The notes: generated from the letters alone by a model not told the origin. Counted from the stretch's first letter, positions 26,273-34,624 are shown. The stretch is DNA of 64,000 nucleotides from Micromonospora narathiwatensis (GCF_900089605.1 NZ_LT594324.1:5394001-5458000), one strand, 5' to 3'. Made by a program: numbers and translations.

Positions 26273-27661
26273 TCAGCGGCCGCGGCGGCCCTTCGGCGCG
26301 GGCCCACCGTCGCCCGGATCACCGGTCGCGGTGGTGCCGGCCGGCGCGTCCGTCGCCGGACCGCCGGATGCCCGGCTGGTGGCTGCCGGGCCGGTCGTTG
26401 CCGGGCGGCTCGCCGTCCGGGCGTCCGCCGTCGAGCCGCTGGAGGGCACCGCCGGCGGCCCGGCGTCGGCCGGGGCGCTCGCCCCGTCCGAGGAGCCGGA
26501 GGCGCGCCGGGGCGGAGCGGCCCGGCCCCGCCGGGCCGTGGCGGAACCCGACGAAGAAGCGTTTTTCGCCCCCCGGACCGGTTTCCCGTCCGAACCCGTG
26601 ACGGCCGGATCTGACGACCCGCCGGCGACCGTGGTGTCCGACCCGCCGATCGCCGCCACATCGACGGTGGGCCGCCCGTCCCCCGTCGCCCCGTCCACGG
26701 CCGGACCGTCGGCTTCGGCGCTGACGAGGTCGTGCTCGCCGGTGCGTTGGCGGGGCAGGGACACCCCGGTGCGGGCGGCGACCCGGTGCTCGGCCCGCTG
26801 GGCCAGCGCGGCCACCAACACCGAGCCCCCGACCCCGGCGATCACCGCGTACGGGGCGATCAGGTGGGCCGACAGCTGCTCGGCGGCGATCGCGGCGAGC
26901 CTCGGCACGGCCAGCAGGTAGGCCAGCGCGACGAGGAGCGGCCCGGCCGCACCGGAGGCCGCCGTACCGACCCGTTGCTCCGGCACCCGGGCGGTACGCC
27001 GGGCCGCCAGCACTCCGATCACCAGGGCGGAGCCCAGCGCGAGCAGTGCCCCGGGCCAGTAGAAGTAGTCCCGGATCCAGAACCGTTCGCTGTCCGCGCT
27101 GATCTGCCAGATGCCGAGCTGGGCGGTGGTCAGGCCGCGGCCGGAGAGCACTCCGTCGACCACCGACACCACCGCGAGCAGCCAGAGCCAGCCGGTGGTG
27201 GCGACGAGGTTGGTGGCGACCGCCCGGGTGTGCAGCGCCCACATCGCCAGGAGCAGCCCGATCAGCAGCCCGACGGCGGCGTACCCGGCGGCGACGGTCT
27301 GCGGCGCGGACGTGTCCGGCACCCGTGCCGCGCGGGCCGGCACCGCGACCAGCAACACGGTGATCAGCGCGCCGGCCGTGGCACCGACCGCCAGGCCGAG
27401 TTTCCGCAGCGGGCCGCCGGGCTCCTGGGCATCCCCACCCCGCAGCCGGTGGGCGCAGATCGCACCGGCGACCACCGAGGTGGCGGAGATCCAGGTGGCC
27501 CAGGCGAGGCTCGCCACCCAGGTCGCTTCGACCTGGGCGGCACCGGCCGGCGTCCAGTTGATGATGCCCAGTCCGTAGCCGAAGCCCAGCTGCGCGGCCC
27601 CCGTACCGGCGGCGACGCCGAGCGCGGCGGTGATCGATACTCCCCAGCCCCGTCTGGCCAT
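26273..27661 (-). CDS. Polytopic membrane protein with long Ala/Thr/Ser/Pro-rich tail
   Basis: The protein has 462 residues. Residues 1-290 hold about eight membrane helices, for example WGVSITAALGVAAGTGAAQL, AVGATAGALITVLLVAVPA, AVGLLIGLLLAMWALHTRAV and APYAVIAGVGGSVLVAALAQ. The last 170 residues are low complexity, rich in Gly, Ala, Ser, Thr, Pro and Arg, and end PKGRRGR. No catalytic motif is seen. A homologous arrangement is common in Micromonosporaceae as hypothetical protein. A TACGCT -10 box (27669-27674) seven bases before ATG 27661 suggests leaderless expression. Its 3' end lies 16 bases from the convergent GCS2-family gene. Confidence 0.75.
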   Translation of the reverse strand: MARRGWGVSITAALGVAAGTGAAQLGFGYGLGIINWTPAGAAQVEATWVASLAWATWISATSVVAGAICAHRLRGGDAQEPGGPLRKLGLAVGATAGALITVLLVAVPARAARVPDTSAPQTVAAGYAAVGLLIGLLLAMWALHTRAVATNLVATTGWLWLLAVVSVVDGVLSGRGLTTAQLGIWQISADSERFWIRDYFYWPGALLALGSALVIGVLAARRTARVPEQRVGTAASGAAGPLLVALAYLLAVPRLAAIAAEQLSAHLIAPYAVIAGVGGSVLVAALAQRAEHRVAARTGVSLPRQRTGEHDLVSAEADGPAVDGATGDGRPTVDVAAIGGSDTTVAGGSSDPAVTGSDGKPVRGAKNASSSGSATARRGRAAPPRRASGSSDGASAPADAGPPAVPSSGSTADARTASRPATTGPAATSRASGGPATDAPAGTTATGDPGDGGPAPKGRRGR

Positions 27662-27742
27662 GCCGGGGAGCGTAGCGTCCCAGGGTCGGTGCGGCGAGTC
27701 GTGCGAGAACGATCGGCCGTGCGACGGCTGGGCGGCGCCGGA

Positions 27743-27748
27743 TACGGT
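27743..27748 (+). promoter_or_regulatory. -10 box of a probable leaderless promoter for the PASTA gene
   Basis: TACGGT ends five bases before GTG 27754, with no ribosome binding site. It favours GTG 27754 over ATG 27775 as the start. Confidence 0.35.
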
Positions 27749-27753
27749 CGCCG

Positions 27754-28467
27754 GTGGATGAGGCGGTGGACGCGATGACGGACGACGGGTACCCGGACCG
27801 ACAGCCCGGGGCGGGCGACGAACCGGGGCCGGACCGGACGAGGCTGCTCCTGGGTGGCGGCCTCGCGATGGTCCTGTTGGCGGTGATCGGGGCGAGCGGC
27901 GGCTGGATCCTCGCCGGGGAGGCGGAGCCGACCACGCCGCCGGATGCCGGCATGACCACCCTGGCGCCGCCGAGCGATGACGCCACACCGAGCGCCGCGC
28001 CGGCCAGCACGCCGCAGCAGCGCCCGACCGGCGTACGGACCACCACGGCCGCCGGACTGACCGTGCCCGAACTGGTCGGCACCGACTTCGCACAGGCCCG
28101 GCGGGAGTTGCGGGAACGCAGGCTCGGCTGGCGGCTCGTCTTCGGCGCCGGCTCGGGCCGGAGCGTCCAGCGCACCGCTCCCGAGCCCGGTACGCCGGTC
28201 CGTCGCGGCACCACGGTCACCCTCTGGGTCGCCGGTCCGGCGCCGGCCCTGCCCGTACCGGACCTGATCGCCCAGGACTGCGGCGACGCCGCCGACGACC
28301 TGGTCGAGGCGGGCCTCTACCCGCGTTACCGCACCAACCTGCGCCGAGGGCCGGTCACCGCCCAGGACCCGGTCGCCGGTGCGACCGCCCGGTGGAACGA
28401 CCAGGTCACCCTGACCTGCGGTGACGAGCCGACGGCTCCGGACGCCACCCCCTCCGTGAAGCCGTGA
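27754..28467 (+). CDS. PASTA-domain membrane protein (two repeats, no kinase)
   Basis: The protein has 237 residues from GTG 27754; ATG 27775 is the alternative. A short acidic cytoplasmic part precedes a helix at about 30-53 (LLLGGGLAMVLLAVIGASGG). A Thr/Pro/Ala linker follows. Two PASTA repeats come next: VPELVGTDFAQARRELRERR at about 103-170, and VPDLIAQDCGDAADDLVEAG at about 171-226. PASTA domains bind muropeptides or beta-lactams on the outside of the membrane in PknB and PBPs. With no kinase or transpeptidase attached, this may be a stand-alone sensor or wall-binding protein. A second one-PASTA gene follows 100 bases later. Confidence 0.82.
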   Translation: MDEAVDAMTDDGYPDRQPGAGDEPGPDRTRLLLGGGLAMVLLAVIGASGGWILAGEAEPTTPPDAGMTTLAPPSDDATPSAAPASTPQQRPTGVRTTTAAGLTVPELVGTDFAQARRELRERRLGWRLVFGAGSGRSVQRTAPEPGTPVRRGTTVTLWVAGPAPALPVPDLIAQDCGDAADDLVEAGLYPRYRTNLRRGPVTAQDPVAGATARWNDQVTLTCGDEPTAPDATPSVKP

Positions 28468-28567
28468 CCGGAGGCTCGCCGCGCTGATGCCTGCCGATGG
28501 CCCCCCGGACCGCTACCGTGGACGGTCGAGGGCCAGGGCGCCCGTCCCGGTGGGGAAAGGACGTGCC

Positions 28568-29359
28568 GTGAGCGACGACCACCAGGAGCCATCCGCCGGG
28601 GATGCCGACGCCACCCGCCCGCTGTCGTTCCGCCCGGCGAGCGGCGATGACGCGGACGCGACCAGAGCGGCCGACCCGGACGCGACCCGAGCCGTGCCGG
28701 GCCCCGGCGGCCCGGCCGGGCGCGACCCGGTGGACGTCACCCGTCCACTGCCCGGCGGCGGCGGGCCGGCTGTCCCGGCGGCCTGGTCGGGGCGGGCGGG
28801 GGTGCCCCCGCCACGGCCGGCCGGCTATGCCGAGCCCGGCACCGAGTGGTACGCCGAGGAGCAGGCCGATCGTCGCTGGTGGATGCCGATCCTGCTGGGC
28901 GTCCTCGCCCTGGCGCTGATCGCGCTGATCGGGTTGGGCGGCTGGCTGTCGTTGCGCGCGACGGAGCGGGACCCCGGGCCGGCTCCCACCTCCCCGGCCG
29001 TGCCGAGCACCGCCCCGGAGACCAGCGCCGCGCCGACCACCACCGCGCCGAGTACCTCGCCGGCGACCACCCCACCAAGTACCCCACCGGCGACAACGGC
29101 CACCCCGGTGGCGATGCCGCCGCTGGTGGGGCTGCCGGAGGCCACGGCCCGGGCGCTCCTCGACCGGCTGGACGTGCCCTACCGGGTGGAGCGGCGCACG
29201 TCGGAGCGGCCGGCCGGCACGGTGATCGAGAGCGACCCGGCGGCCGGCCAGCCGGTCGCCCCGGGTGATGAGGTCACGATCGTGGTGGCCGAGGCCGGTA
29301 CGCCGACGACCGGCGCGAGCACCGCGACGCCGGGCCGGACGGTCACGCCGACCCCCTGA
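28568..29359 (+). CDS. PASTA-domain membrane protein (one repeat)
   Basis: The protein has 263 residues; GTG 28568 lies behind GGGGAAAGGA. The N-terminal 120 residues are acidic and Pro-rich, with three copies of a DADATR-like tripeptide pattern that could be phosphorylated on Thr by PknA/B. A membrane helix spans about 125-148 (ILLGVLALALIALIGLGGWL). A long Thr/Pro/Ser linker precedes one PASTA repeat (MPPLVGLPEATARALLDRLD to EVTIVVAEAG) and a Thr/Pro tail. It follows another PASTA gene in the same direction. It probably senses or binds peptidoglycan. Confidence 0.82.
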   Translation: MSDDHQEPSAGDADATRPLSFRPASGDDADATRAADPDATRAVPGPGGPAGRDPVDVTRPLPGGGGPAVPAAWSGRAGVPPPRPAGYAEPGTEWYAEEQADRRWWMPILLGVLALALIALIGLGGWLSLRATERDPGPAPTSPAVPSTAPETSAAPTTTAPSTSPATTPPSTPPATTATPVAMPPLVGLPEATARALLDRLDVPYRVERRTSERPAGTVIESDPAAGQPVAPGDEVTIVVAEAGTPTTGASTATPGRTVTPTP

Positions 29360-29362
29360 CCG

Positions 29363-29812
29363 TCACCACTGGCGGCGTCTGGTGCCGACCAGACCCAGCC
29401 CGGCCAGCGAGATGGTGAGGCCGAGCAGCCCGGAGTAGAACAGCGACCGGCTCAGGCCCGTGGTGTCCCGTACGCCGCCGGCACCGGCCAGCGTCTCCTC
29501 CCCGGCACCGCCGCCACCCGCCTGGTGTGGGGTGGGCGTCGCGTCGGCGTCGTTGCCGAGGGCGGCGGAGCCCGGCGTACCGGCCCAGCCCGGTTCGTCC
29601 TCCGGGTCGGTGTCCGGCCCGGGGTTTTTGCCGGCCACGGTGATCTCGGGAGCCGGTACCGGCTCGGTCAACTGTTCGGTGGCGGAGAAGGCCGGGTGAC
29701 GGACCACGAGCGCGAGTGCGGTCGCGGCGCCGAGGAGTGCGAGGAGCCCGAGGGCGTAGCCGACAGGGGACCGGTGGTGCCGCCGCGCGGCGGGCAGATT
29801 GACCATGACCAT
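29363..29812 (-). CDS. Small secreted or membrane protein with two hydrophobic ends
   Basis: The protein has 149 residues. It begins MVMVNLPAARRHHRSPVGYA; either Met 1 or Met 3 could be the start. A helix at about 18-37 (LGLLALLGAATALALVV) looks like a signal anchor. A flexible Pro/Asp/Gly/Thr middle follows, then a second helix at about 122-144 and a basic end, RRRQW. The hydrophobic helix plus basic tail resembles a wall-sorting signal, but no LPxTG or LAxTG motif is present. The stop is three bases from the convergent PASTA gene. Family unknown. Confidence 0.6.
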   Translation of the reverse strand: MVMVNLPAARRHHRSPVGYALGLLALLGAATALALVVRHPAFSATEQLTEPVPAPEITVAGKNPGPDTDPEDEPGWAGTPGSAALGNDADATPTPHQAGGGGAGEETLAGAGGVRDTTGLSRSLFYSGLLGLTISLAGLGLVGTRRRQW

Positions 29813-29912
29813 CCCAGGTTCAGGGTCCGGGACGCGCGGGGTGGAGACTTTGCCGGGGTGGGCGTACCGATTCTATGGCGGCGGCCCACTCCCCGGCCGG
29901 TCAATCGCGGGG

Positions 29913-30197
29913 TCAGCCCACCCGGACCGGGGTCCGGACGACCGGGCGTCGGGCCCGGACGGTGTGCTGACGCGGTGCCGGGGCGGCCTGCAACTGCCGC
30001 AGCCCCGCCTGCTGTACGAAGATCGACCGCCGGCTGACCGCGTCCCCCGCCGCGTTCAACTCGTAGCCGTCGAGCCAGAGCCAACCGTCGTAGGTCGGCC
30101 AGTCGATCACCCGGATCACCCGGAACATGATCGGTCGAAGGAACTGGACACTCGCCGCGCGATTCACGTGCAGTACGTCACCGGAGCGGGGAAGCAC
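29913..30197 (-). CDS. Small conserved-looking hypothetical protein
   Basis: The protein has 94 residues from GTG 30197, which follows CCAGGAGCCCAT. The first 65 residues form a compact, beta-rich sequence: LPRSGDVLHVNRAASVQFLR, then MFRVIRVIDWPTYDGWLWLD and GYELNAAGDAVSRRSIFV. The last 30 residues are basic and flexible. An upstream in-frame GTG would add 75 residues of Pro/Ala-rich sequence with no homologous look. No signal peptide is seen. I do not recognise a named domain. Confidence 0.6.
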   Translation of the reverse strand: MLPRSGDVLHVNRAASVQFLRPIMFRVIRVIDWPTYDGWLWLDGYELNAAGDAVSRRSIFVQQAGLRQLQAAPAPRQHTVRARRPVVRTPVRVG

Positions 30198-30285
30198 ATG
30201 GGCTCCTGGAAAGGATCGGCCGGCGGGCGTGCCGGCGAAGGCTGATCGGGGGACAAGTCGGCCCTGGTGACGGGGGTCGCGCCTC

Positions 30286-30522
30286 GTGGACCGGCTGATC
30301 AGGTTGTTCGGTGGTGGTCGGGCCGTGCCCGCGGTCGCGGGTCGCCACCCGACCAACACCCGGCTGCTCCCGGTTACCGCTCCCGCCGCCGCAGCCAAAC
30401 TGGCGTGCAGCGGCGAGGTCATTACCCCGGGGCAGGTCGCGGGGCGCGGGACGGCTCCCCTCCCGCCGTCCCGCGGCCCGTGGGGTCACCACGTCGAGAG
30501 ATCATGCGGAGACGGTGAGTAA
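30286..30522 (+). CDS. Possible small CDS of unknown function
   Basis: A GTG-initiated frame of 78 codons begins MDRLIRLFGGGRAVPAVAGR. Third codon positions are mostly G or C, as in real genes here, and a G-run precedes the start. The protein is Pro/Ala/Gly-rich with no domain. The 630-base stretch 30198-30827 otherwise holds only the palindrome at 30563 and promoter sequence. This frame may be chance. Confidence 0.2.
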   Translation: MDRLIRLFGGGRAVPAVAGRHPTNTRLLPVTAPAAAAKLACSGEVITPGQVAGRGTAPLPPSRGPWGHHVERSCGDGE

Positions 30523-30562
30523 CCCGTGCCATATCGACAGAGTGCACCAGGGAAGTGCTTCA

Positions 30563-30573
30563 TGCAAGTTGCA
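30563..30573. promoter_or_regulatory. TGCAA-G-TTGCA palindrome upstream of XRE/DUF5753 gene
   Basis: TGCAAGTTGCA is a perfect 11-base dyad, about 250 bases before GTG 30828. The local base composition is clearly lower in GC than the surroundings. It is a candidate operator for the XRE/DUF5753 regulator downstream. Confidence 0.4.
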
Positions 30574-31343
30574 CGTCGAGTTTTGCCGATACGCGAGCAT
30601 GACACGTGAACGTGACGCTTGAAGCCTCCGGTGCCGGGACGGCACACTGGACGCCGGTTTCGCCCGTCGCGGCCGGTCGACGACCGGCACCACCCCTGCC
30701 GCGAACGATCGCCCGCCGTAAGCCGGTCGCGCCCCCGGCGGGGGTCGAACCGGGCGCGGTCGACCGGAGGTAGTCGGGTGAGCGCGAGGAATCGTCATCC
30801 CCGTCCAGCAACCCGCGGAGCGGTGTCGTGACTGAGCGACGCAGCCCCACCATCCGGCGTCGACGCCTGGGGGCGGAACTCCGCCGCCAGCGGGAGGCCG
30901 CCCGCATCACCATCGAGACCGTGGCAGAGCAGTTGGAATGCTCGGCCTCGAAGATCTCCCGCATCGAGACCGGTCACACCACCGCCACCCCGAGGGATGT
31001 GCGGGACATGCTCCGCATCTACGGGGTGGTGGGCGCCGAGAGCGACGAGCTGGTGCAGATTGCCCGCGAGGCCCGGCAGAAGGGCTGGTGGCATCCGTAC
31101 AGCACGGTGCTGGTCGGGGCGTACGTGGGGCTGGAGGCGGCGGCCAGCTCGATCCGGGCGTACGAGCAGCAGGTCGTGCCGGGCCTGCTGGAAACCGAGG
31201 AGTACGCCAGCGCAATGATCCGGGCCGCGCGGCCGGACTTCAGTGCGGATCAGGTCGCACAACGTGTCCGTGTCCGTCTGGGCCGTCAGTCGTTGCTGAC
31301 TCAGAACGATCCGGTCGATCTGTGGGTGGTGCTCGATGAGGCG

Positions 31344-31353
31344 GTGTTGAGCC
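31344..31353. repeat. Left target-site duplication of the IS element
   Basis: GTGTTGAGCC directly precedes the element and is repeated at 32719-32728 directly after it. Confidence 0.92.
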
Positions 31354-32718
31354 CAGGGCTACTGCAAGATCGAGATATGACCGGTCTGCCGGCTTCGGGG
31401 TAGTCACGCCGGTTGCGGCTGTTACATGAGGTAGAGCGCGGTCTTCGGCTGATCATTCAGGTGTCTAGGCCAAATGATCGAACTCGAGGACCGCGCTCGT
31501 GGAGCCATCATCGTTGATCGGCGGGCTGTCCGCACGCCTGCACCGCGTGTCGGATGATCCGCATCGTCATGCCGCCGGCCTGTTGCAGGCTCTGGCCCGG
31601 GTACCCGACCCGCGTGACCCACGTGGCCGGGTCCATTCGTTGCCCAGCCTGCTCACGGTCGCGGTGAGCGCGGTGGCTGCCGGGCAACGTTCGGTGTCGG
31701 CCATCGGTGAGTGGGCGGCCGACCTGCCGGTATCGACACTGGACCGGTTGCAGGTCGCTCGGGATCGGTTCACCAACGCCTATCTGGTGCCGAACGCGTC
31801 CACGATCGGGCGGGTCCTGGCGCGTGTCGACGCCGATGCTCTGGACACGGCGATCGGCCGGTGGCTGATCAACCGGACAGCCGTCACGCCGGCAGTGGGC
31901 CGTCGGGCCATCGCTGTGGACGGCAAGACGTTACGCGGCAGCGGCCGCCCCGGCGGTCAGGTCCACCTGCTCGCCGCGTTGGACCAGCACACCGGCGCGG
32001 TGCTCGCCCAGACCGGCGTCGACGGCAAGACCAACGAAATCACCCGGTTCCAGCCGCTGCTGGACGACCTCGACCTGACCGGTGCCGTCATCACCGCGGA
32101 TGCCCTGCACACCCAACGTGAGCACGCCCGCTGGCTGACCGAGACCAAACACGCCGCGTACCTGTTCACCGCGAAGAAGAACCAGCCGCGACTGTACCGG
32201 CAGCTCAAGGCCTTGCCCTGGGCCAAAATCCCGGTCCTGGACGAAACCAGCAGCCACGGTCACGGCCGCCGCGACATCCGAGCGCTGCAAGCAGTCACCT
32301 GCCTCGGTCCCCTCGCGATCGACTTCCCGCACGCCAGCCAGGCCCTACGAATTCGCCGGCGCCGGTACAACCAGGCCACAGGACGGTGGTCCACCGTCAC
32401 CGTCTACGCCATCACCAGCCTCGGCGCAGCCGAGGCCCGGCCTGCCGACCTGGCCGACTGGCTACGAGGACACTGGCTGATCGAGGCCCTGCACTACCTG
32501 CGTGACGTCACCTTCGGCGAGGACGCCAGCCAGGTCCGCACCGGCAACGCCCCACAAGCTATGGCCGCCCTCCGCAACACCGTGATCAGCCTGCTCCGGA
32601 TGGCCGGCGTCACCAACGTCGCCAAAGCCCTACGCCACAACAGCCGAAACCCGGACCGGCCACTACAACTCCTCGGAATCACCTGAACCGCTCAAATCCC
32701 TACCTTGCAGAAGCCCTG
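31354..32718 (+). mobile_element. ISAs1-family insertion sequence, complete, 1365 bp
   Basis: The ends are 15-base terminal inverted repeats with one mismatch: CAGGGCTACTGCAAG at 31354-31368, and the complement of CAGGGCTTCTGCAAG at 32704-32718. Ten-base direct repeats GTGTTGAGCC flank it. CAGGG ends, 8-10 base target duplications and a single DDE transposase of about 400 residues are characteristic of the ISAs1 family. All parts are intact, so the element is probably still mobile. It interrupts a DUF5753 regulator gene. Confidence 0.93.
31499..32686 (+). CDS. ISAs1-family DDE transposase
   Basis: The protein has 395 residues from GTG 31499. The N-terminal DDE_Tnp_1-associated domain includes VPDPRDPRGRVHSLPSLLTV. 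The catalytic core has the first Asp in IAVDGKTLRGS, the second in VITADALHTQ and the Glu in LIEALHYLRDVTFGED. YLFTAKKNQPRLY is also typical of the family. It catalyses cut-and-paste movement of the surrounding element. The gene fills most of the element, leaving 145 bases on the left and 32 on the right. The frame is intact with no stops. Confidence 0.95.
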   Translation: MEPSSLIGGLSARLHRVSDDPHRHAAGLLQALARVPDPRDPRGRVHSLPSLLTVAVSAVAAGQRSVSAIGEWAADLPVSTLDRLQVARDRFTNAYLVPNASTIGRVLARVDADALDTAIGRWLINRTAVTPAVGRRAIAVDGKTLRGSGRPGGQVHLLAALDQHTGAVLAQTGVDGKTNEITRFQPLLDDLDLTGAVITADALHTQREHARWLTETKHAAYLFTAKKNQPRLYRQLKALPWAKIPVLDETSSHGHGRRDIRALQAVTCLGPLAIDFPHASQALRIRRRRYNQATGRWSTVTVYAITSLGAAEARPADLADWLRGHWLIEALHYLRDVTFGEDASQVRTGNAPQAMAALRNTVISLLRMAGVTNVAKALRHNSRNPDRPLQLLGIT

Positions 32719-32728
32719 GTGTTGAGCC
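32719..32728. repeat. Right target-site duplication of the IS element
   Basis: GTGTTGAGCC follows the right inverted repeat and is identical to 31344-31353. Its GTG offers an in-frame start for the 3' fragment of the split regulator. Confidence 0.92.
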
Positions 32729-33047
32729 GGCCGGTGGGTGGCGACGTGGTGATGCGTGGCCAGCTCAAGCGGCTGGTGGAGGTGGCCGAACTGCCGAACG
32801 TGACGTTGCAGGTCCTGCCCTTCGAGGTGGGCGCGCACGCCGGCATGGACGGGACCTTCACGATCCTCAGCTTCCCCGAAGCGAGTGATCCCGATGTCGT
32901 GTACGCGGAGAACGCCACGGGTGGGCTCTTCCTTGAGAAGAGCGACGAACTACAGAAGTACAGCTTCATCTTCGATCACATTCGAGCAGCGGCCATACGC
33001 CCGGAGGAATCCATCGCTCACATCGCAAAACTGGCAGAGGAGCCGTT

Positions 33048-33275
33048 GTGGAAATGGCGACCAAGAAGTTCCCCGTAGACCTGACGCAGGCGACCTGGTT
33101 CAAGAGCTCGAAGAGCGGGCCGAACTGTGACAACTGCGTGGAGGTCGCGTACGTGACCGGGGCGGTCGGCGTTCGGGACTCAAAGGACAAGACGGGCCCG
33201 GCCCTGGTCTTCGCCCCCGGCGACTGGCACGCTTTCGTCGCCGGTGCCAGGGACGGAGCCTTCGCCCGGGCTTGA
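33048..33275 (+). CDS. DUF397 domain protein, partner of the split XRE regulator
   Basis: The protein has 75 residues. GTG 33048 lies five bases after AGGAG; ATG 33054 is a weaker alternative. The DUF397 pattern is complete: TWFKSSKSGPNCDNCVEVAY, then VGVRDSKDKTGPALVFAPGD and WHAFVAG. These small proteins are nearly always encoded beside an XRE/DUF5753 regulator and are thought to modulate it. Here it overlaps the regulator's 3' end by 31 bases. With the regulator split by an IS, its expression from the original promoter may be lost or driven by readthrough from the element. A hairpin terminator follows. Confidence 0.9.
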   Translation: MEMATKKFPVDLTQATWFKSSKSGPNCDNCVEVAYVTGAVGVRDSKDKTGPALVFAPGDWHAFVAGARDGAFARA

Positions 33276-33298
33276 TCCGGCGACCCGGACCGTGAACG

Positions 33299-33332
33299 TG
33301 GTCCCGCCCGGCAACGTGGCCGGGCGGGACCA
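33299..33332 (+). terminator. Hairpin terminator after DUF397 gene
   Basis: Perfect 13-base arms TGGTCCCGCCCGG and CCGGGCGGGACCA enclose an eight-base loop, 23 bases after the stop. Confidence 0.7.
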
Positions 33333-33434
33333 TTTCGTGTGCCCCGGCCGGGTCGGTCGGGCCCACCCGTCGCCACTTCCGTTCCGCCTCGTTGAACCGC
33401 ACGGATCGGCAACCGAATGAGGTAGGCGAGACGG

Positions 33435-33833
33435 ATGACGACGATCGGTTCAGAGAATCTCACCAACGGCCCGGGAAAGCCGGAGCGGTTCGGCGGCAAG
33501 TACCGCGGGGCGCGCCGGGACACCGTCCTCACCGAGGTGGGCTCGGCCGACGCCGAGATCGGCGGTCGGGAGGCCAGTCCGGAGCAGGCATCCCCGCCGC
33601 TCACCCTGCCGTCCCTGGATCCCAATCCGCTCACCGAGCCGTCGTTCCCGCCGACCGGCTGGCCGTTGGAACAGGGCGAGTCCCTGATGGACCATCCGCT
33701 GCTGCGCGGCCTGCTGATGGAGTTGCCGCCGAGGGGCAGTGTGCCGCCGCCCGGCTGGCTGGACCGCTGGTTCGAGGCGACCCGGGCGATCCTCGAACTG
33801 CTATACGTGCAGGGGGCCGGCCGGTCGCGTTGA
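33435..33833 (+). CDS. Hypothetical Pro-rich protein
   Basis: The protein has 132 residues; ATG 33435 follows a GGCGAG site. The sequence is hydrophilic and Pro/Gly/Glu-rich up to about residue 80. A short helical region follows: HPLLRGLLMELPPRGSVPPP and WLDRWFEATRAILELLYVQG. There is no signal peptide, membrane helix or known domain. The last 33 bases overlap the convergent membrane-protein gene. Unknown function. Confidence 0.5.
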   Translation: MTTIGSENLTNGPGKPERFGGKYRGARRDTVLTEVGSADAEIGGREASPEQASPPLTLPSLDPNPLTEPSFPPTGWPLEQGESLMDHPLLRGLLMELPPRGSVPPPGWLDRWFEATRAILELLYVQGAGRSR

Positions 33834-34403
33834 CCCGGTGCTCGCCGGCGGCATGGCACGCTCGGCGAGCCGGTTGTGCCGCAGCGCGTGGCGTACTCCG
33901 ATCGCGGTGACGCCGAGCACGCCGACGGTGATGGCCGGGCCGGTCACGGCCGGTGCCGTGAGCAGGTCGACGCCCGCCGCCGAGACCACCGCCGGCAGGA
34001 CGGCGAGCGCGGTCACCTGGATCGGCAGCCCGATCAGCGGGTGCGCCGCGGCGGCCCGTAGCCCGTGCGGTGCCGGGGTCTCGGGCGCGCTGGCGAAGGC
34101 GCCCGCGCCGGCCCGCAGGCGCCCGATCCGTCGGACCGTGCAGGCCGTGACGACCAGCGCCGGGCCGGTCGCGAGGGCGAGCCCGCCAGCGGCCCGGTCG
34201 ACCGCCGTCGTTCCGGCGCTCTGCAGGCCCAGGACCAGGACGGCCGCCGTCAGGACGAGGCCGGTCAGGGTCAGCACGGACAACCATCCGGTACGCCGAC
34301 GCAGCGCGCGGGCGCGGTCCAGCCGAGGCAGTCCGTCCGCCACGACGCCGGCGGCGGTCCACACGGCGGCGACGGGGAGCAGTACGACGAGCTGGTCGGC
34401 CAT
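33801..34403 (-). CDS. Membrane protein of unknown function
   Basis: The protein has 200 residues; ATG 34403 follows GAGGGAC. About five hydrophobic helices are visible: LVVLLPVAAVWTAAGVVADG, WLSVLTLTGLVLTAAVLVLG, GGLALATGPALVVTACTVRR, HPLIGLPIQVTALAVLPAVV and AVTGPAITVGVLGVTAIGVR. The loops are basic, which places them inside. No domain is recognised. The upstream start at 34487 was rejected because the added 28 residues are polar and unrelated. The gene is divergent from the subtilase gene with a 221-base shared region and convergent with the Pro-rich protein. Confidence 0.65.
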   Translation of the reverse strand: MADQLVVLLPVAAVWTAAGVVADGLPRLDRARALRRRTGWLSVLTLTGLVLTAAVLVLGLQSAGTTAVDRAAGGLALATGPALVVTACTVRRIGRLRAGAGAFASAPETPAPHGLRAAAAHPLIGLPIQVTALAVLPAVVSAAGVDLLTAPAVTGPAITVGVLGVTAIGVRHALRHNRLAERAMPPASTGSTRPAGPLHV

Positions 34404-34624
34404 GTCCCTCAGCCTTGCCCGGATCGACGCTTTCCGAATCCGGGGCGGCACCCCGATTCGTCCCGTACGCCTCCCCGTAGGGGCCATCCCACCGGTGTTA
34501 TTGAGAAATCGACATGTTCACCCTGTCGAGGTCCTGATCTAGCCTCTTGTCGAATCGGCAAACGTCGATCTTCCTGTGCCTCATCAGGTGGACGGCCGTG
34601 CGCCGGTCGGAGGGAGGTAGGGAG

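Larger units (their letters stand above)
30828..33078 (+). pseudogene. XRE-family DUF5753 regulator split by an ISAs1-family insertion
   Basis: The 5' part (30828-31353) encodes an XRE helix-turn-helix (LGAELRRQREAARITIETVA, then LECSASKISRIETGH) and the beginning of the DUF5753 effector domain, up to LDEAVLS. The 3' part (32719-33078) continues with RPVGGDVVMRGQLKRLVEVA and ends WRPRSSP. Removing the element and one 10-base target copy joins them in frame to give 291 residues with no other lesion. As it stands, the 5' part reads 17 codons into the element and stops at 31401-31403. The 3' part could still be translated from the duplicated GTG at 32719. The DUF397 partner gene overlaps the 3' end. 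Intact relatives regulate development and metabolism in Actinobacteria. Confidence 0.92.

Noticed and set aside
30502-30798. Minus-strand frame of 98 codons upstream of the split regulator
   Set aside because: Covers the promoter and palindrome, low-complexity Pro/Arg sequence, no ribosome binding site.
34404-34624. TCGACA...TGTCGA dyad near 34512 as an operator for the subtilase
   Set aside because: Six-base arms only, no second copy, and no clear relation to a promoter; too weak to list.
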